DNA from: Planctomycetaceae bacterium UBA4732
Lineage (GTDB): Bacteria; Planctomycetota; Planctomycetia; Gemmatales; Gemmataceae
Assembly: GCA_002404095.1 (NCBI GenBank)
Contig: DHJA01000019.1
Coordinates: 22,706 to 45,688, forward strand
DNA: 22,983 nt
Direction: 5' to 3'
Positions 15,594-22,983 of this stretch are shown here, in pieces. Numbering within the stretch: position 1 is the first letter of the stretch; each line of letters starts with the position of its first letter. The notes under the pieces were generated by a model that had not been told where the DNA came from, ran no database searches, and saw nothing but the letters and a program-made list of their open reading frames with translations. Position numbers and translations under genes: made by a program.

Positions 15594-15784
15594 ACAAGAT
15601 GCGCCTCATGGGCCGGCTGCCCGGCCGTCTCGGCTTCGCTCGGGTGCTGGCGGCACTGGGGCGCTGTTTCTCGGGTCAGTCGCGTGTGGTGTTCCATTGC
15701 GCCCAGGACCAGGACTTCGCGGCCGGGGTGCTGGAAGAGCGCTTTGCCCGCGGCGCCGGGCCGGCTTTACCACGGCCGTCTTGA
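15590..15784 (+). CDS. Possible small open frame overlapping the RND stop
   Basis: A 64-codon frame starts in an ATGA overlap with the RND stop codon, so it could be translated by coupling. The product is basic, with no recognised domain or membrane segment. Its 3' end runs through the right copy of the 46-bp direct repeat and into the TTGACA of the next promoter, which argues that it is accidental or truncated by the insertion event. Kept only because the coupling signal is clear. Confidence 0.2.
   Translation: MNKMRLMGRLPGRLGFARVLAALGRCFSGQSRVVFHCAQDQDFAAGVLEERFARGAGPALPRPS
15734..15779. repeat. Right copy of the 46-bp direct repeat bracketing the efflux cassette
   Basis: It matches 8900-8945 in the same orientation over 46 bases without gaps (about 38 identities, 25 of the first 26). 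It ends one base before the -35 box of the tex promoter. Together the copies delimit a 6.8-kb segment. Confidence 0.7.
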
Positions 15785-15809
15785 CACAGTTGCCCGATCG
15801 CGCTAGATT
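15781..15809 (+). promoter_or_regulatory. Consensus sigma-70 promoter of tex
   Basis: TTGACA (15781-15786, perfect -35) is followed after exactly 17 bases by TAGATT (15804-15809, four of six -10 positions). Transcription should start near 15816, giving a leader of about 140 bases before tex. Confidence 0.75.
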
Positions 15810-15844
15810 ACCCCCACGATCCCACCGTCGGATTGTATCCATGA

Positions 15845-15908
15845 GCCTCTCCGGACAAGGGGAGCGGCTCCGTTCTTTCCAGGCGCCTTTTCCCTTGTCC
15901 GGAGAGGC
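15845..15908 (+). promoter_or_regulatory. Long leader hairpin in front of tex
   Basis: Arms 15845-15861 and 15892-15908 are perfect 17-base complements around a 30-base loop. A smaller imperfect hairpin (15916-15934) follows. No U-tract follows, so it is not an intrinsic terminator. It could control translation or stability of the tex mRNA, or be a small insertion repeat. Confidence 0.6.
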
Positions 15909-15956
15909 GCCAGTTTACCCCGGCACAAGCCTGGGGCCAAGTGAAACCGTTCAAAC

Positions 15957-18900
15957 ATGCAGACGTCTACCACGCCGCCAGGGGAATTCGGGCGCCTCGA
16001 CCTTTCACGGATCGCTCAAGACCTTCAAATCCGCAAAGTGCAGGTCGAAAGCGTGGTGCAGTTGCTCGACGAGGGCAACACCATCCCGTTCATCACCCGT
16101 TACCGCAAGGAACGCACCGGCGGCCTTGATGAAGAAATCCTGCGCACCATCCAGGATCGCGTTGGTTTACTACGACACCTCGCTGATCGCAAGCAGACCG
16201 TCCTGCGCAGCATCGAAAATCAAGGCAAACTCACGGAAGAGCTGCGCGGCGCCATCGTCGCGGCCGAGAATTCCAAGCGGCTGGAAGACCTCTATCTACC
16301 GTACAAGCCGAAGAAACGCACACTAGCCACTGCCGCCCGCGAAAAAGGCCTGGAACCGTTGGCGCTGGCCGTCTGGAACAGCGACCCGGCCGTGGCGAAC
16401 TTGGCGGAAGTCCTGACCGGGATGCTTAACCCCGAAAAGGAGCTGAATACTCCGGAAGACGTGCAGACGGGCGTACAGCACATCCTCGCGGAGATAATCT
16501 CGGAGTCGTCCGACATTCGCGGTATGCTTCGCAACGTGCTTTGGGACACGGCGATTTTAACCACTTCCAAGAGCGAAAAACTGGCCGAGGGACAAGGAAC
16601 CGAGTACAAGGATTACTTCGAGTTCAAGGAGCCGATCAAGACCATTCCGCCGCACCGCGTCCTGGCCATCAATCGCGGCGAGAAGGAAAACGCCCTTCAG
16701 ATCAAATTGGAATGGGACGCCGAGACCGGCCACGCCATCGCCCTGGAACGCTTGCCGCTGCCGTTGCCCGGCGAGTCGCCGACGCTGCCGTTGCCTCCCC
16801 CGCGTGAGGCCGAAACGCCTCCGAGCGCGGAGGCCGCTGCGCCTGCTCCATCAGGCGATGCCCCGCCTGCGGAGACGCCGCCCGCTGAACAAGCGCCGGT
16901 TGCCGAAGCGCATGCCGCGCCGCCTCCGCCGCGCCACTTGTCCGCGTTGTGGGCCGCGCGAACCGAAGCGCTCCGCGTTCACCCGCACGCCGAATTCCTG
17001 AAAAAGGCCGCGACGGACGCTTTGAACCGTCTCTTGGCGCCGAGTCTGGAGCGTGAAATTCGCCGCGAATTGACGCAGCGCTCGGAGGGCCACGCCGTCG
17101 AAGTGTTCGCCCGCAACTTGCGAGGCAAATTGCTCGCGCCGCCACTGCGCGGCCGTCGCGTCCTGGCCGTCGATCCCGGCTTTCGCACCGGCTGCAAGCT
17201 GGCCGTGCTGGACGAAACCGGCAATTTGCTCGAAGACGGAGTGATTTACCCGCATACGCCGCCGCAGACTCGCCGCGCCGAGGCCAGAGTTCGGCTCGAA
17301 GAGTTGGTGCGTAAGCATCAGCTCCAGGTAATCGCCATCGGCAACGGCACCGCCTGCCGGGAAACCGAGGAAGTTGTCTCGGAACTGATTGCCGACCTGG
17401 ATGATCGCCGTCACGGACGGAAGCCCGAAGTCGCCGCCCCTGAGCCGGCGCCCGAACCGGAAGCCGCCGCTCCGCCGCCGGCGCCCGAAGCCGTAGCGCC
17501 CGCGGCGCCGGAACCGGAAGCCGCGCCGACGCCTCCACCCGAAGCCGCCGCGCCAGCGCCGTCCCCGGAAGCCGGCGATGCCGCGCCGCAAACGGAGGCC
17601 GTCCCCGCGACCTCGACCGTTGACGCCGCACCCGCCGCGCCGCCGGCCCCACCACCGCCGCCGCCGCCCAACCCGCTCCTTGGGCTGCCCGACGCTCCAG
17701 CCGATCTGGCCTACGTAATCGTCAACGAGGCCGGTGCCAGCGTTTACTCAGCCAGCCCTGTCGGTCGTGAGGAGTTCCCGAACTTCGACGCCACGCTTCG
17801 CGGCACGATTTCCATTGGTCGCCGTCTGCAAGACCCACTCAGCGAGTTGGTGAAGATCGACCCGCAGCACGTCGGCGTCGGCCTGTATCAGCACGACGTC
17901 AGTCCCAAACAACTACGCGAATCGCTGGACGGCGTCGTCGAGTCGTGCGTCAACTCGGTCGGCGTGGATTTGAACACCGCCAGCGTGCCCTTGCTGCGGC
18001 ACGTCTCCGGCTTGAATCAGTTGGTGGCCCGCGATCTGGTCGAATACCGCAAAGCGAACGGCCCCTTCCAAAACCGCGAACAGTTGATGCAGGTCAACGG
18101 CATCGGCGAAGGACGGTACGTTCAGGCGGCCGGTTTCCTCAAGATCGGCGGCGGCGCCAATCCGCTCGACGTGACCTGGATTCACCCGGAGAGCTACCCG
18201 GTCGCCCGGCAAGTGCTGACCGACCTGGGCTTCACTCCGGAAGACCTCCTTGACAAGCAGCGCCTCGAAGAACTGCGCGACAAGTTAAACGCGGTTTCTC
18301 TGGAGGAGACGGCCGAACGCCTGCAAATCGGCGTGCCGACGCTCGACGACATTTTCCGCGCCTTGGCACGGCCGGGCCGCGACCCGCGCGAAGACCTGCC
18401 GCCGCCCATATTCAAGAAGGGCGTCCTCAAGCTGGAAGACTTGGAACCGAACATGGAGTTGAAGGGCACGGTCCTCAACGTGGTCGATTTCGGCGCCTTC
18501 ATTGACATCGGCCTGAAAGATAGCGGCCTAGTCCACATCAGCCAGATGGCGAACCGTTACGTCAAGAGTCCATACGACGTGGCGGCGGTCGGCGACGTGG
18601 TGACGGCGTGGGTGCTGGCGGTGGACAAGGAACGCCGTCGCGTATCGTTGACGATGATCCAGCCCGGCACCGAGCGTAAGCCGCCGGAGAAAAAGCCGAT
18701 GCCGCCGCGCCGCGAAGGCCCGCCGCCCGGCGCGCGGCGTCCGCCGCAAGAGGGCCGTGCGCCCCAGGAAGCCGGCCGTCAACCGCAGGGTGGTGGTCGG
18801 CCGCAACAAGGGGGACGACCACCGCAGGGCGGAAGTAGACCGCAACAGGGAGGCGGCGGCCGGGCGCTGCCGCCGCGCGGCGTTCGCCGTCCTCCGGCAG

Positions 18901-19166
18901 GCCAGCAACAGGGCGGACGTGGGCCGGGGCCGCAAGGCGGCGGGGCGGGGACGGAAACGGCTCAACAGCCGGCCGCCGCACTGCGGCCGCCGCGCCGACC
19001 GACGCCGAAGCCGAACTTGTCGCAAGCCGCGCTCGCGGGCGCGGCGCCGCTCGGCACCTTCGCCGAACTAGCCGCGTTCTGGGACGCGAAGAAACAGGAA
19101 GACGCGGCGCCCGCGGCGCCGACGACGCCGCCGGCCGGCGAGGAAGGCCAACCGCCGCCGGTGTGA
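15957..19166 (+). CDS. tex: Tex-type transcription accessory protein with Ala/Pro-rich insertions and RG/Q-rich tail
   Basis: The product is 1069 residues against roughly 770 in ordinary Tex. The helical N-terminal domain (residues 10-250) is recognisable from DEGNTIPFITRYRKERTGGLDEE and RLEDLYLPYKPKKRTLAT. The YqgF/RNase H-like domain begins near residue 398 (VLAVDPGFRTGCKLAVLDETG). It continues after an insertion with VNEAGASVYSAS, GRRLQDPLSELVKIDP and VGLYQHD. Helix-hairpin-helix repeats (about 661-735; GVDLNTASVPLL, VNGIGEGR) and an S1 RNA-binding domain (about 820-900; GTVLNVVDFGAFIDIGL, GLVHISQM) follow. Insertions lie at about 266-326 and, inside YqgF, at about 488-570. Residues 901-1069 are Pro/Gly/Gln/Arg-rich. 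Tex binds nucleic acid and affects transcription; its exact role is unsettled. Own promoter and structured leader upstream. Confidence 0.93.
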   Translation: MQTSTTPPGEFGRLDLSRIAQDLQIRKVQVESVVQLLDEGNTIPFITRYRKERTGGLDEEILRTIQDRVGLLRHLADRKQTVLRSIENQGKLTEELRGAIVAAENSKRLEDLYLPYKPKKRTLATAAREKGLEPLALAVWNSDPAVANLAEVLTGMLNPEKELNTPEDVQTGVQHILAEIISESSDIRGMLRNVLWDTAILTTSKSEKLAEGQGTEYKDYFEFKEPIKTIPPHRVLAINRGEKENALQIKLEWDAETGHAIALERLPLPLPGESPTLPLPPPREAETPPSAEAAAPAPSGDAPPAETPPAEQAPVAEAHAAPPPPRHLSALWAARTEALRVHPHAEFLKKAATDALNRLLAPSLEREIRRELTQRSEGHAVEVFARNLRGKLLAPPLRGRRVLAVDPGFRTGCKLAVLDETGNLLEDGVIYPHTPPQTRRAEARVRLEELVRKHQLQVIAIGNGTACRETEEVVSELIADLDDRRHGRKPEVAAPEPAPEPEAAAPPPAPEAVAPAAPEPEAAPTPPPEAAAPAPSPEAGDAAPQTEAVPATSTVDAAPAAPPAPPPPPPPNPLLGLPDAPADLAYVIVNEAGASVYSASPVGREEFPNFDATLRGTISIGRRLQDPLSELVKIDPQHVGVGLYQHDVSPKQLRESLDGVVESCVNSVGVDLNTASVPLLRHVSGLNQLVARDLVEYRKANGPFQNREQLMQVNGIGEGRYVQAAGFLKIGGGANPLDVTWIHPESYPVARQVLTDLGFTPEDLLDKQRLEELRDKLNAVSLEETAERLQIGVPTLDDIFRALARPGRDPREDLPPPIFKKGVLKLEDLEPNMELKGTVLNVVDFGAFIDIGLKDSGLVHISQMANRYVKSPYDVAAVGDVVTAWVLAVDKERRRVSLTMIQPGTERKPPEKKPMPPRREGPPPGARRPPQEGRAPQEAGRQPQGGGRPQQGGRPPQGGSRPQQGGGGRALPPRGVRRPPAGQQQGGRGPGPQGGGAGTETAQQPAAALRPPRRPTPKPNLSQAALAGAAPLGTFAELAAFWDAKKQEDAAPAAPTTPPAGEEGQPPPV

Positions 19167-19202
19167 TGGGCCACTGCTTTGATGTTGGCAGGAGGTCGCA
19201 CT

Positions 19203-19382
19203 ATGGCGACTATTACATTCCCTGACCGCGAAACGGAGAAGAAGGCGCTTGCGTTCCTGCTAGGCCGCTTTGCGGGGCGCGCCTTGCGTTCGGGCCAGCA
19301 TATCGTGCCGGAGGCTGCATTGGAGGCGTTGGCCGACTCGAACATCCCCTTCACCGTTCAGGGCAAGACGACCTCTTCCTAG
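19203..19382 (+). CDS. Small hypothetical protein (60 residues)
   Basis: The start at 19203 has a perfect AGGAGG Shine-Dalgarno at 19190-19195, 7 bases upstream; an in-frame start at 19182 lacks one. The predicted product is soluble and mixed alpha/beta (TITFPDRETEKKALAFLLGRF, then an Ala/Glu helix and FTVQGKTTSS). No family is recognised. It begins 36 bases after tex and may be co-transcribed with it. Its TAG stop coincides with the CTAG at the outer edge of the adjoining repeat element, so the C-terminus may have been changed when the element inserted. Confidence 0.6.
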   Translation: MATITFPDRETEKKALAFLLGRFAGRALRSGQHIVPEAALEALADSNIPFTVQGKTTSS

Positions 19383-19523
19383 TGCCTTGTCACGCATGGA
19401 TTGATAGGTGGCACGGGCTTCTAGCCCGTGCGGTTCCAAGGCACGGGCTAGAAGCCCGTGCGGTTCCAAGGCACGGGCTAGAAGCCCGTGCCACCTATCA
19501 ATCCATGCGTGACAAGGCACTAG
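19379..19523. mobile_element. MITE-like element with 53-bp perfect terminal inverted repeats
   Basis: Arms 19379-19431 and 19471-19523 are exact reverse complements, and both ends read CTAG. The 39-base centre contains another GCACGGGCTAGAAGCCCGTG palindrome flanked by GGTTCCAAG, so three 30-bp modules follow each other from 19411. No transposase is encoded. CTAG at both ends fits a 4-bp target duplication of the YTAR type, though its palindromic nature prevents proof. As RNA it would form one very long hairpin between tex and the sigma-factor gene. Confidence 0.82.
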
Positions 19524-19668
19524 ATCGAACGGGGCATTACGACTCTCCCAACATCCGCGAAAGATCCCATCAAAAGACACATCCCGCGCGGAAATCCCGC
19601 GTGTCGGAAGCCGCCTCCGCCCCCTCTATTACCGTGGTAGGCCCGAAGCGGTTTCCGAGGAACTGGCC

Positions 19669-22101
19669 GTGGCGGACGACTCCCCTAATCCTGTTATCCA
19701 GCACCTGCGCCTCCTCCTGGCCGCCCAAACGCCGGCCCACGTCACTGACCGAGACTTGCTCGCGCGCTTCATCACGCGCCGTGACGAAGCGGCCTTTGCC
19801 GCCCTGGTCCACCGCTATAGCCCGATGGTTTTAGGAGTCTGTCGCCGCGTCTTGAACAACACGCATGACGCCGACGACGCTTGTCAGGCGACGTTCCTTA
19901 TTCTCGTTCGCAAGGCGGCCGCCATTCGCAACCAGGACTCACTGGCCGGCTGGCTGCATCGCGTGGCCCGCCGCACGGCGGAAGATTTGCGGGCGCGACA
20001 GGCCCGCCGAGCCACTCAGCCGTTGCCGGAGGAAGAGATCGCCGCCCGCGCGGATCGCGGCGGCGAACCGATGTGGCGAGAGGTTCGCGCCGCTCTGGAC
20101 GAGGAACTCCAGCGACTCCCCGACTGCTACCGGGCGCCGCTCATCCTTTGTTACCTCGACGGCAGGACGCGGGACGAGGCCGCCCACCAACTCGGCTGGT
20201 CGCTGGACGTCTTCCGCGGCCGGCTGGACCGTGGGCGCGAAGCCCTGCGACGGCGCCTGGTCCGGCGCGGTCTTGCCCTATCGGCCGGCCTAATGACCGC
20301 CGCCCTAACGCACGCCCCCACGTCCGCGCGGGCGTCGGTCGCGCTCGTTCTGGGCACCATCAAATACGCGCGAATGATCGCCGCGGGCCAGGGGGCCGGC
20401 GCCGGCCTTCCCGCACCGATCGCTGAACTCATCCTAAGAGGGTTACAAAGCATGGTTGTTATCAAAAAGAAGGTGGCTCTGTTTTTCCTCCTGGCGGCGT
20501 GTCTCGCCGGGACGGCCGGCTACGCCGTGTACCAAAACTGGCCCACTACCCCTGAGCAGGCCTGGGCCGTCAGCCTGACCCCCGAACAAGTGGCGTCGGT
20601 GGAAACCGTCCAGCTCGCCGGCAAAGTCCTCACGCCCGACGGCAAGCCGGCGGCAGGGGCCGAACTCCGTCTGGTCAGCCTCGACGACTCGCCTCTTGCC
20701 GAAGGTCCGCCCCTGGCGGTCACGAAAGAGGACGGCACGTTCGCCTTCCCCGTCCCCGAGGGGGAACTGGCGCGGCATCTCGTCGTGGATCGTCCCATCC
20801 ATCTGGTCGCGGCCGCGGACGGCTTCGGGTTGGCGTGGCGTTCGGTGGTGGACTTCATGCCGGAAGCGAAGCGCAATTGGGCCGGCCTGAGCTGGGGGCG
20901 CCGCGACGCGACGTTGCGCCTGACCAAGGACGACGCCCCACTAACGGGGCGCATCGAGGACGCCGCCGGCCGGCCGGCGGCCGGGGTCACGGTGCGTCTT
21001 GAGGCAGTATGGGCCAACGAGAAAAACGACCTGACCGAGTGGCTGGCGGCCGTCGGGCGCGACCAGCAATTCGAGGCGACGAACCGGCTGTTGCCGTTGA
21101 CCCTACGGGGCAAGGGTCTGGAGCGGTTCTCGGCTACCACGGATGCTGAGGGGCGTTTTCGCTTCACGGGGATCGGCGCCGGCCGCGTCGCCTGCCTGAA
21201 GCTATCGGGGCCGGGCGTGGCGGCCGCGACGGTCCTGGCCCGCACGCAGGCCGGACCGCGCCTCGATGTGGCCGACCTGGCGAACTTCATCTATCCGCAA
21301 CCCTATGGCTGCTGCGGGGCGGATTTCAGCCTCGCGGCGTCGCCGGCCCGTCCCATCGTCGGCGTGGTGCGCGACCAGGACACGGGCCGGCCGGTAGCCG
21401 GCGCGGTGGTGCAGAGCCAGGCATTCGCCGGCTCCCCTTTTCAGGCAATCACCACCCTCTCCACGCGAACCGACGCCGAGGGCCGTTACCGCATCGACGG
21501 AATGCCGATCGGCCGGGGGAACATGCTCCTCGTCCGGGCGCCCGTTGACCAGCCCTACCTACCCGCGGTCGCGGAGATCGACACGAGTGAGGGCGACGGG
21601 CCTGCGATGTTAGACCTGAAAGTCCGGCGCGGCCTGTGGGCCGAGGGGCAGGTGACCGACGTGGACACGCACCGCCCGATGGCCGCTGACGTCGATTATT
21701 TCTGCTTCCGCAGCAACCCCAACGTCGAGAACACTCCCGGCTTCGACTTCGCCAGACCGATCTTGTACCAGACTGACGCCGCCGGTCGTTTCCGCGTGCC
21801 CGTGTTGCCGGGCCGGGGCGTCCTGGCGGTGAGGCTCCACGGCCAGGAGCAGCACTTCCTGGGCGGCGTTCCCTGGGTCACCCAGGCCGGCAAGGGCTAC
21901 CGGAACTGCGGGCTAACCCTTGACGCGCCCGAGGAAGTCGTGGGGAAGGGGATTATGATGTACAACACCCAACCGGGTTTATTGAGCGTCCTCTATTACC
22001 AGCACCTGGCGCTGATCGCTCCGAAGGAGGACGCCGAATCGATTACCTGCGACCTGAAAGTGTCCAGCAAACCAACGTCCAAGCCGGAGGCGAAGCCATG
22101 A
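19669..22101 (+). CDS. ECF-type sigma factor fused to a membrane anchor and carboxypeptidase-regulatory-like repeats
   Basis: The 810-residue product starts at GTG 19669, with GAGGAA seven bases upstream. Sigma region 2 covers about residues 28-95 (DRDLLARFITRRDEAAFAAL; DADDACQATFLILVRKA). Region 4 covers about 143-198 (LPDCYRAPLILCYLDG, then a helix-turn-helix ending RLDRGREALRRRL). A single hydrophobic helix at about 268-288 follows three lysines. Four carboxypeptidase-regulatory-like modules follow (about 313-410, 424-530, 561-650, 655-750), recognisable by G.V.D..G.P..GA.V and T.A.GRFRF phrases. The sigma part should face the cytoplasm and the repeats the periplasm, so one chain may combine sensor, anchor and sigma factor. 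No anti-sigma gene is nearby. The stop overlaps the start of a DUF1800 gene, a likely target or partner. Confidence 0.9.
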   Translation: MADDSPNPVIQHLRLLLAAQTPAHVTDRDLLARFITRRDEAAFAALVHRYSPMVLGVCRRVLNNTHDADDACQATFLILVRKAAAIRNQDSLAGWLHRVARRTAEDLRARQARRATQPLPEEEIAARADRGGEPMWREVRAALDEELQRLPDCYRAPLILCYLDGRTRDEAAHQLGWSLDVFRGRLDRGREALRRRLVRRGLALSAGLMTAALTHAPTSARASVALVLGTIKYARMIAAGQGAGAGLPAPIAELILRGLQSMVVIKKKVALFFLLAACLAGTAGYAVYQNWPTTPEQAWAVSLTPEQVASVETVQLAGKVLTPDGKPAAGAELRLVSLDDSPLAEGPPLAVTKEDGTFAFPVPEGELARHLVVDRPIHLVAAADGFGLAWRSVVDFMPEAKRNWAGLSWGRRDATLRLTKDDAPLTGRIEDAAGRPAAGVTVRLEAVWANEKNDLTEWLAAVGRDQQFEATNRLLPLTLRGKGLERFSATTDAEGRFRFTGIGAGRVACLKLSGPGVAAATVLARTQAGPRLDVADLANFIYPQPYGCCGADFSLAASPARPIVGVVRDQDTGRPVAGAVVQSQAFAGSPFQAITTLSTRTDAEGRYRIDGMPIGRGNMLLVRAPVDQPYLPAVAEIDTSEGDGPAMLDLKVRRGLWAEGQVTDVDTHRPMAADVDYFCFRSNPNVENTPGFDFARPILYQTDAAGRFRVPVLPGRGVLAVRLHGQEQHFLGGVPWVTQAGKGYRNCGLTLDAPEEVVGKGIMMYNTQPGLLSVLYYQHLALIAPKEDAESITCDLKVSSKPTSKPEAKP

Positions 22102-22983
22102 CCGCGACCGACTAGACGGTTTACGGCCCGACGCGGGCGGCGCCCTGGGATCTGCGCCGCGTGGCTCACCTGCACCGGCGGGCCGGGTTCTCCGCCACCT
22201 GGCCGGAACTCCAACGCGATCTGGCCGACGGCCCCGGCCCCTCTCTCGACCGCCTCCTCTCCGGCAAGGCTCTGGAGGGAATGGCGCGCGAGGAATACGA
22301 TGGTCGCGTCGCCCGCCTTGATGAGGCCGCGCTTGCCGGGAATCGTCCCGACGAGTTGCGCGCGGCATGGGTGTTTCGCATGTTGCACGGGCCGGACCCG
22401 CTCGGCGAGCGGCTGGCCCTGATGTGGCACAACCACTTCGCTGCCAGCAACGCGAAAGTCAACGAATTTCACGCCATGGCCCGTCAGAACGCCCTCTTCC
22501 GGGACCACGGCCGGGCGCCGTTCGGGGAGTTACTGGGCCGGGTGGTCCGAGACCCGGCGCTCCTCGCCTGGCTCGACGCATCGCTGAACCGGCCGGAACA
22601 TCCCAACGAAAACCTGGCCCGCGAGCTGATGGAGCTGTTCACGCTCGGGGTCGGCCGCTACACGGAAGCCGACGTGAAAGAGGCCGCCCGCGCCCTGACC
22701 GGCTGGCGGTTCACCGCCGACGGCCTGGAAGACGGCAACGTCCGCGCCCAGCGGGGCGTCCGCCTGGAGCGAACGGAGTCCTTCGACGCGGAGCGTCACG
22801 ACGGTGGGGAGAAGACAATCCTCGGCCGCCGCGGCCGCTGGACCGGCGACGACCTCGTTACGCAACTTCTGGATCATCCCGCGACGGCCGAACGCCTGGC
22901 CTGGCGGATCACGACGGAGTTTCTCGGCGAAGGAGTCGCCAAGGAGGAGGAAGTCGCCGCGCTAGTGCCGGGTTTTGCAACAA
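22098..22983 (+). pseudogene. DUF1800 family protein with amber codon at codon 6; runs off the window
   Basis: The ATG at 22098 overlaps the sigma-fusion stop (ATGA). The frame reads five codons (MTATD), then TAG at 22113-22115, then stays open for 289 codons to the window end. The downstream part is clearly DUF1800: APWDLRRVAHLHRRAGFSA near the start, MWHNHFAAS, NPE-like ENLARELMELFTLGVGRYTE, and DVKEAARALTGWRF. DUF1800 proteins in planctomycetes typically pair with DUF1501 proteins in large clusters; their biochemical role is poorly defined. The amber stands where relatives appear to have Trp, so one G-to-A change would explain it. Alternatives are a start at GTG 22161, stop-codon read-through, or a sequencing error. 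The 3' end is outside the window, so other lesions cannot be excluded. Confidence 0.75.

Noticed and set aside
16702..17655. Minus-strand frames of 246-317 codons opposite tex
   Set aside because: Arg/Gly/Ala-rich antisense of the Ala/Pro-rich Tex insertions with no recognisable family.
19411..19490. Possible CRISPR because of repeated 30-bp modules
   Set aside because: The modules are contiguous without spacers and belong to a palindromic MITE-like element; there are no cas genes.

Overview
The window looks like chromosomal DNA from a planctomycete, most likely of the Gemmata group (Gemmataceae). This rests on a TIGR03000 protein with a Cys/His/Gly-rich N-terminus, an ECF sigma factor fused to a membrane anchor and carboxypeptidase-regulatory-like repeats, a DUF1800 gene behind it, HTTM-type membrane proteins, high GC with Ala/Pro-rich proteins, and short interspersed inverted repeats between genes. 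Species assignment is inference; there is no rRNA.

Layout. 28-3115 (minus strand): a small zinc-finger membrane protein and a zinc-ribbon/DUF4190-like membrane protein in one unit, preceded by a secreted alkaline-phosphatase-superfamily enzyme. A five-unit array of a 9-bp repeat lies just upstream of the phosphatase. 3319-3963 (minus): a TIGR03000 Cys-rich protein with a strong intrinsic terminator. 3964-4809 has no gene but holds a leader hairpin and a ~150-bp nested inverted-repeat element. 4810-7262 (plus): two overlapping membrane-protein genes, the second an HTTM (vitamin-K gamma-carboxylase-like) protein, followed by a second, inverted-orientation version of the 9-bp repeat. 7460-8899: a secreted protein with Ig-like modules.

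The main discovery is at 9276-15593. An extended -10 promoter is followed immediately by a sequence matching the fluoride riboswitch (crcB RNA) aptamer. Next come mutually exclusive antiterminator and terminator helices with a U-tract, then a three-gene operon: TolC-like outer-membrane factor, lipoprotein periplasmic adaptor and RND inner-membrane pump. Fluoride riboswitches usually sit in front of crcB/fluc, CLC-F antiporters or fluoride-sensitive enzymes, and no such gene is in the window. The layout therefore predicts a fluoride-induced tripartite RND efflux system. A 46-bp imperfect direct repeat brackets the whole cassette (8900-8945 and 15734-15779), suggesting it was inserted between the Ig-like gene and tex.

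15781-19166: a consensus sigma-70 promoter, a long leader hairpin and an oversized tex gene with Ala/Pro insertions, one of them inside the YqgF domain. 19203-19382 is a 60-codon gene ending in a MITE-like element with 53-bp perfect inverted repeats. 19669-22101 is the sigma/membrane/sensor-domain fusion, translationally coupled to a DUF1800 gene (22098 to window end) that carries an in-frame amber codon at codon 6.
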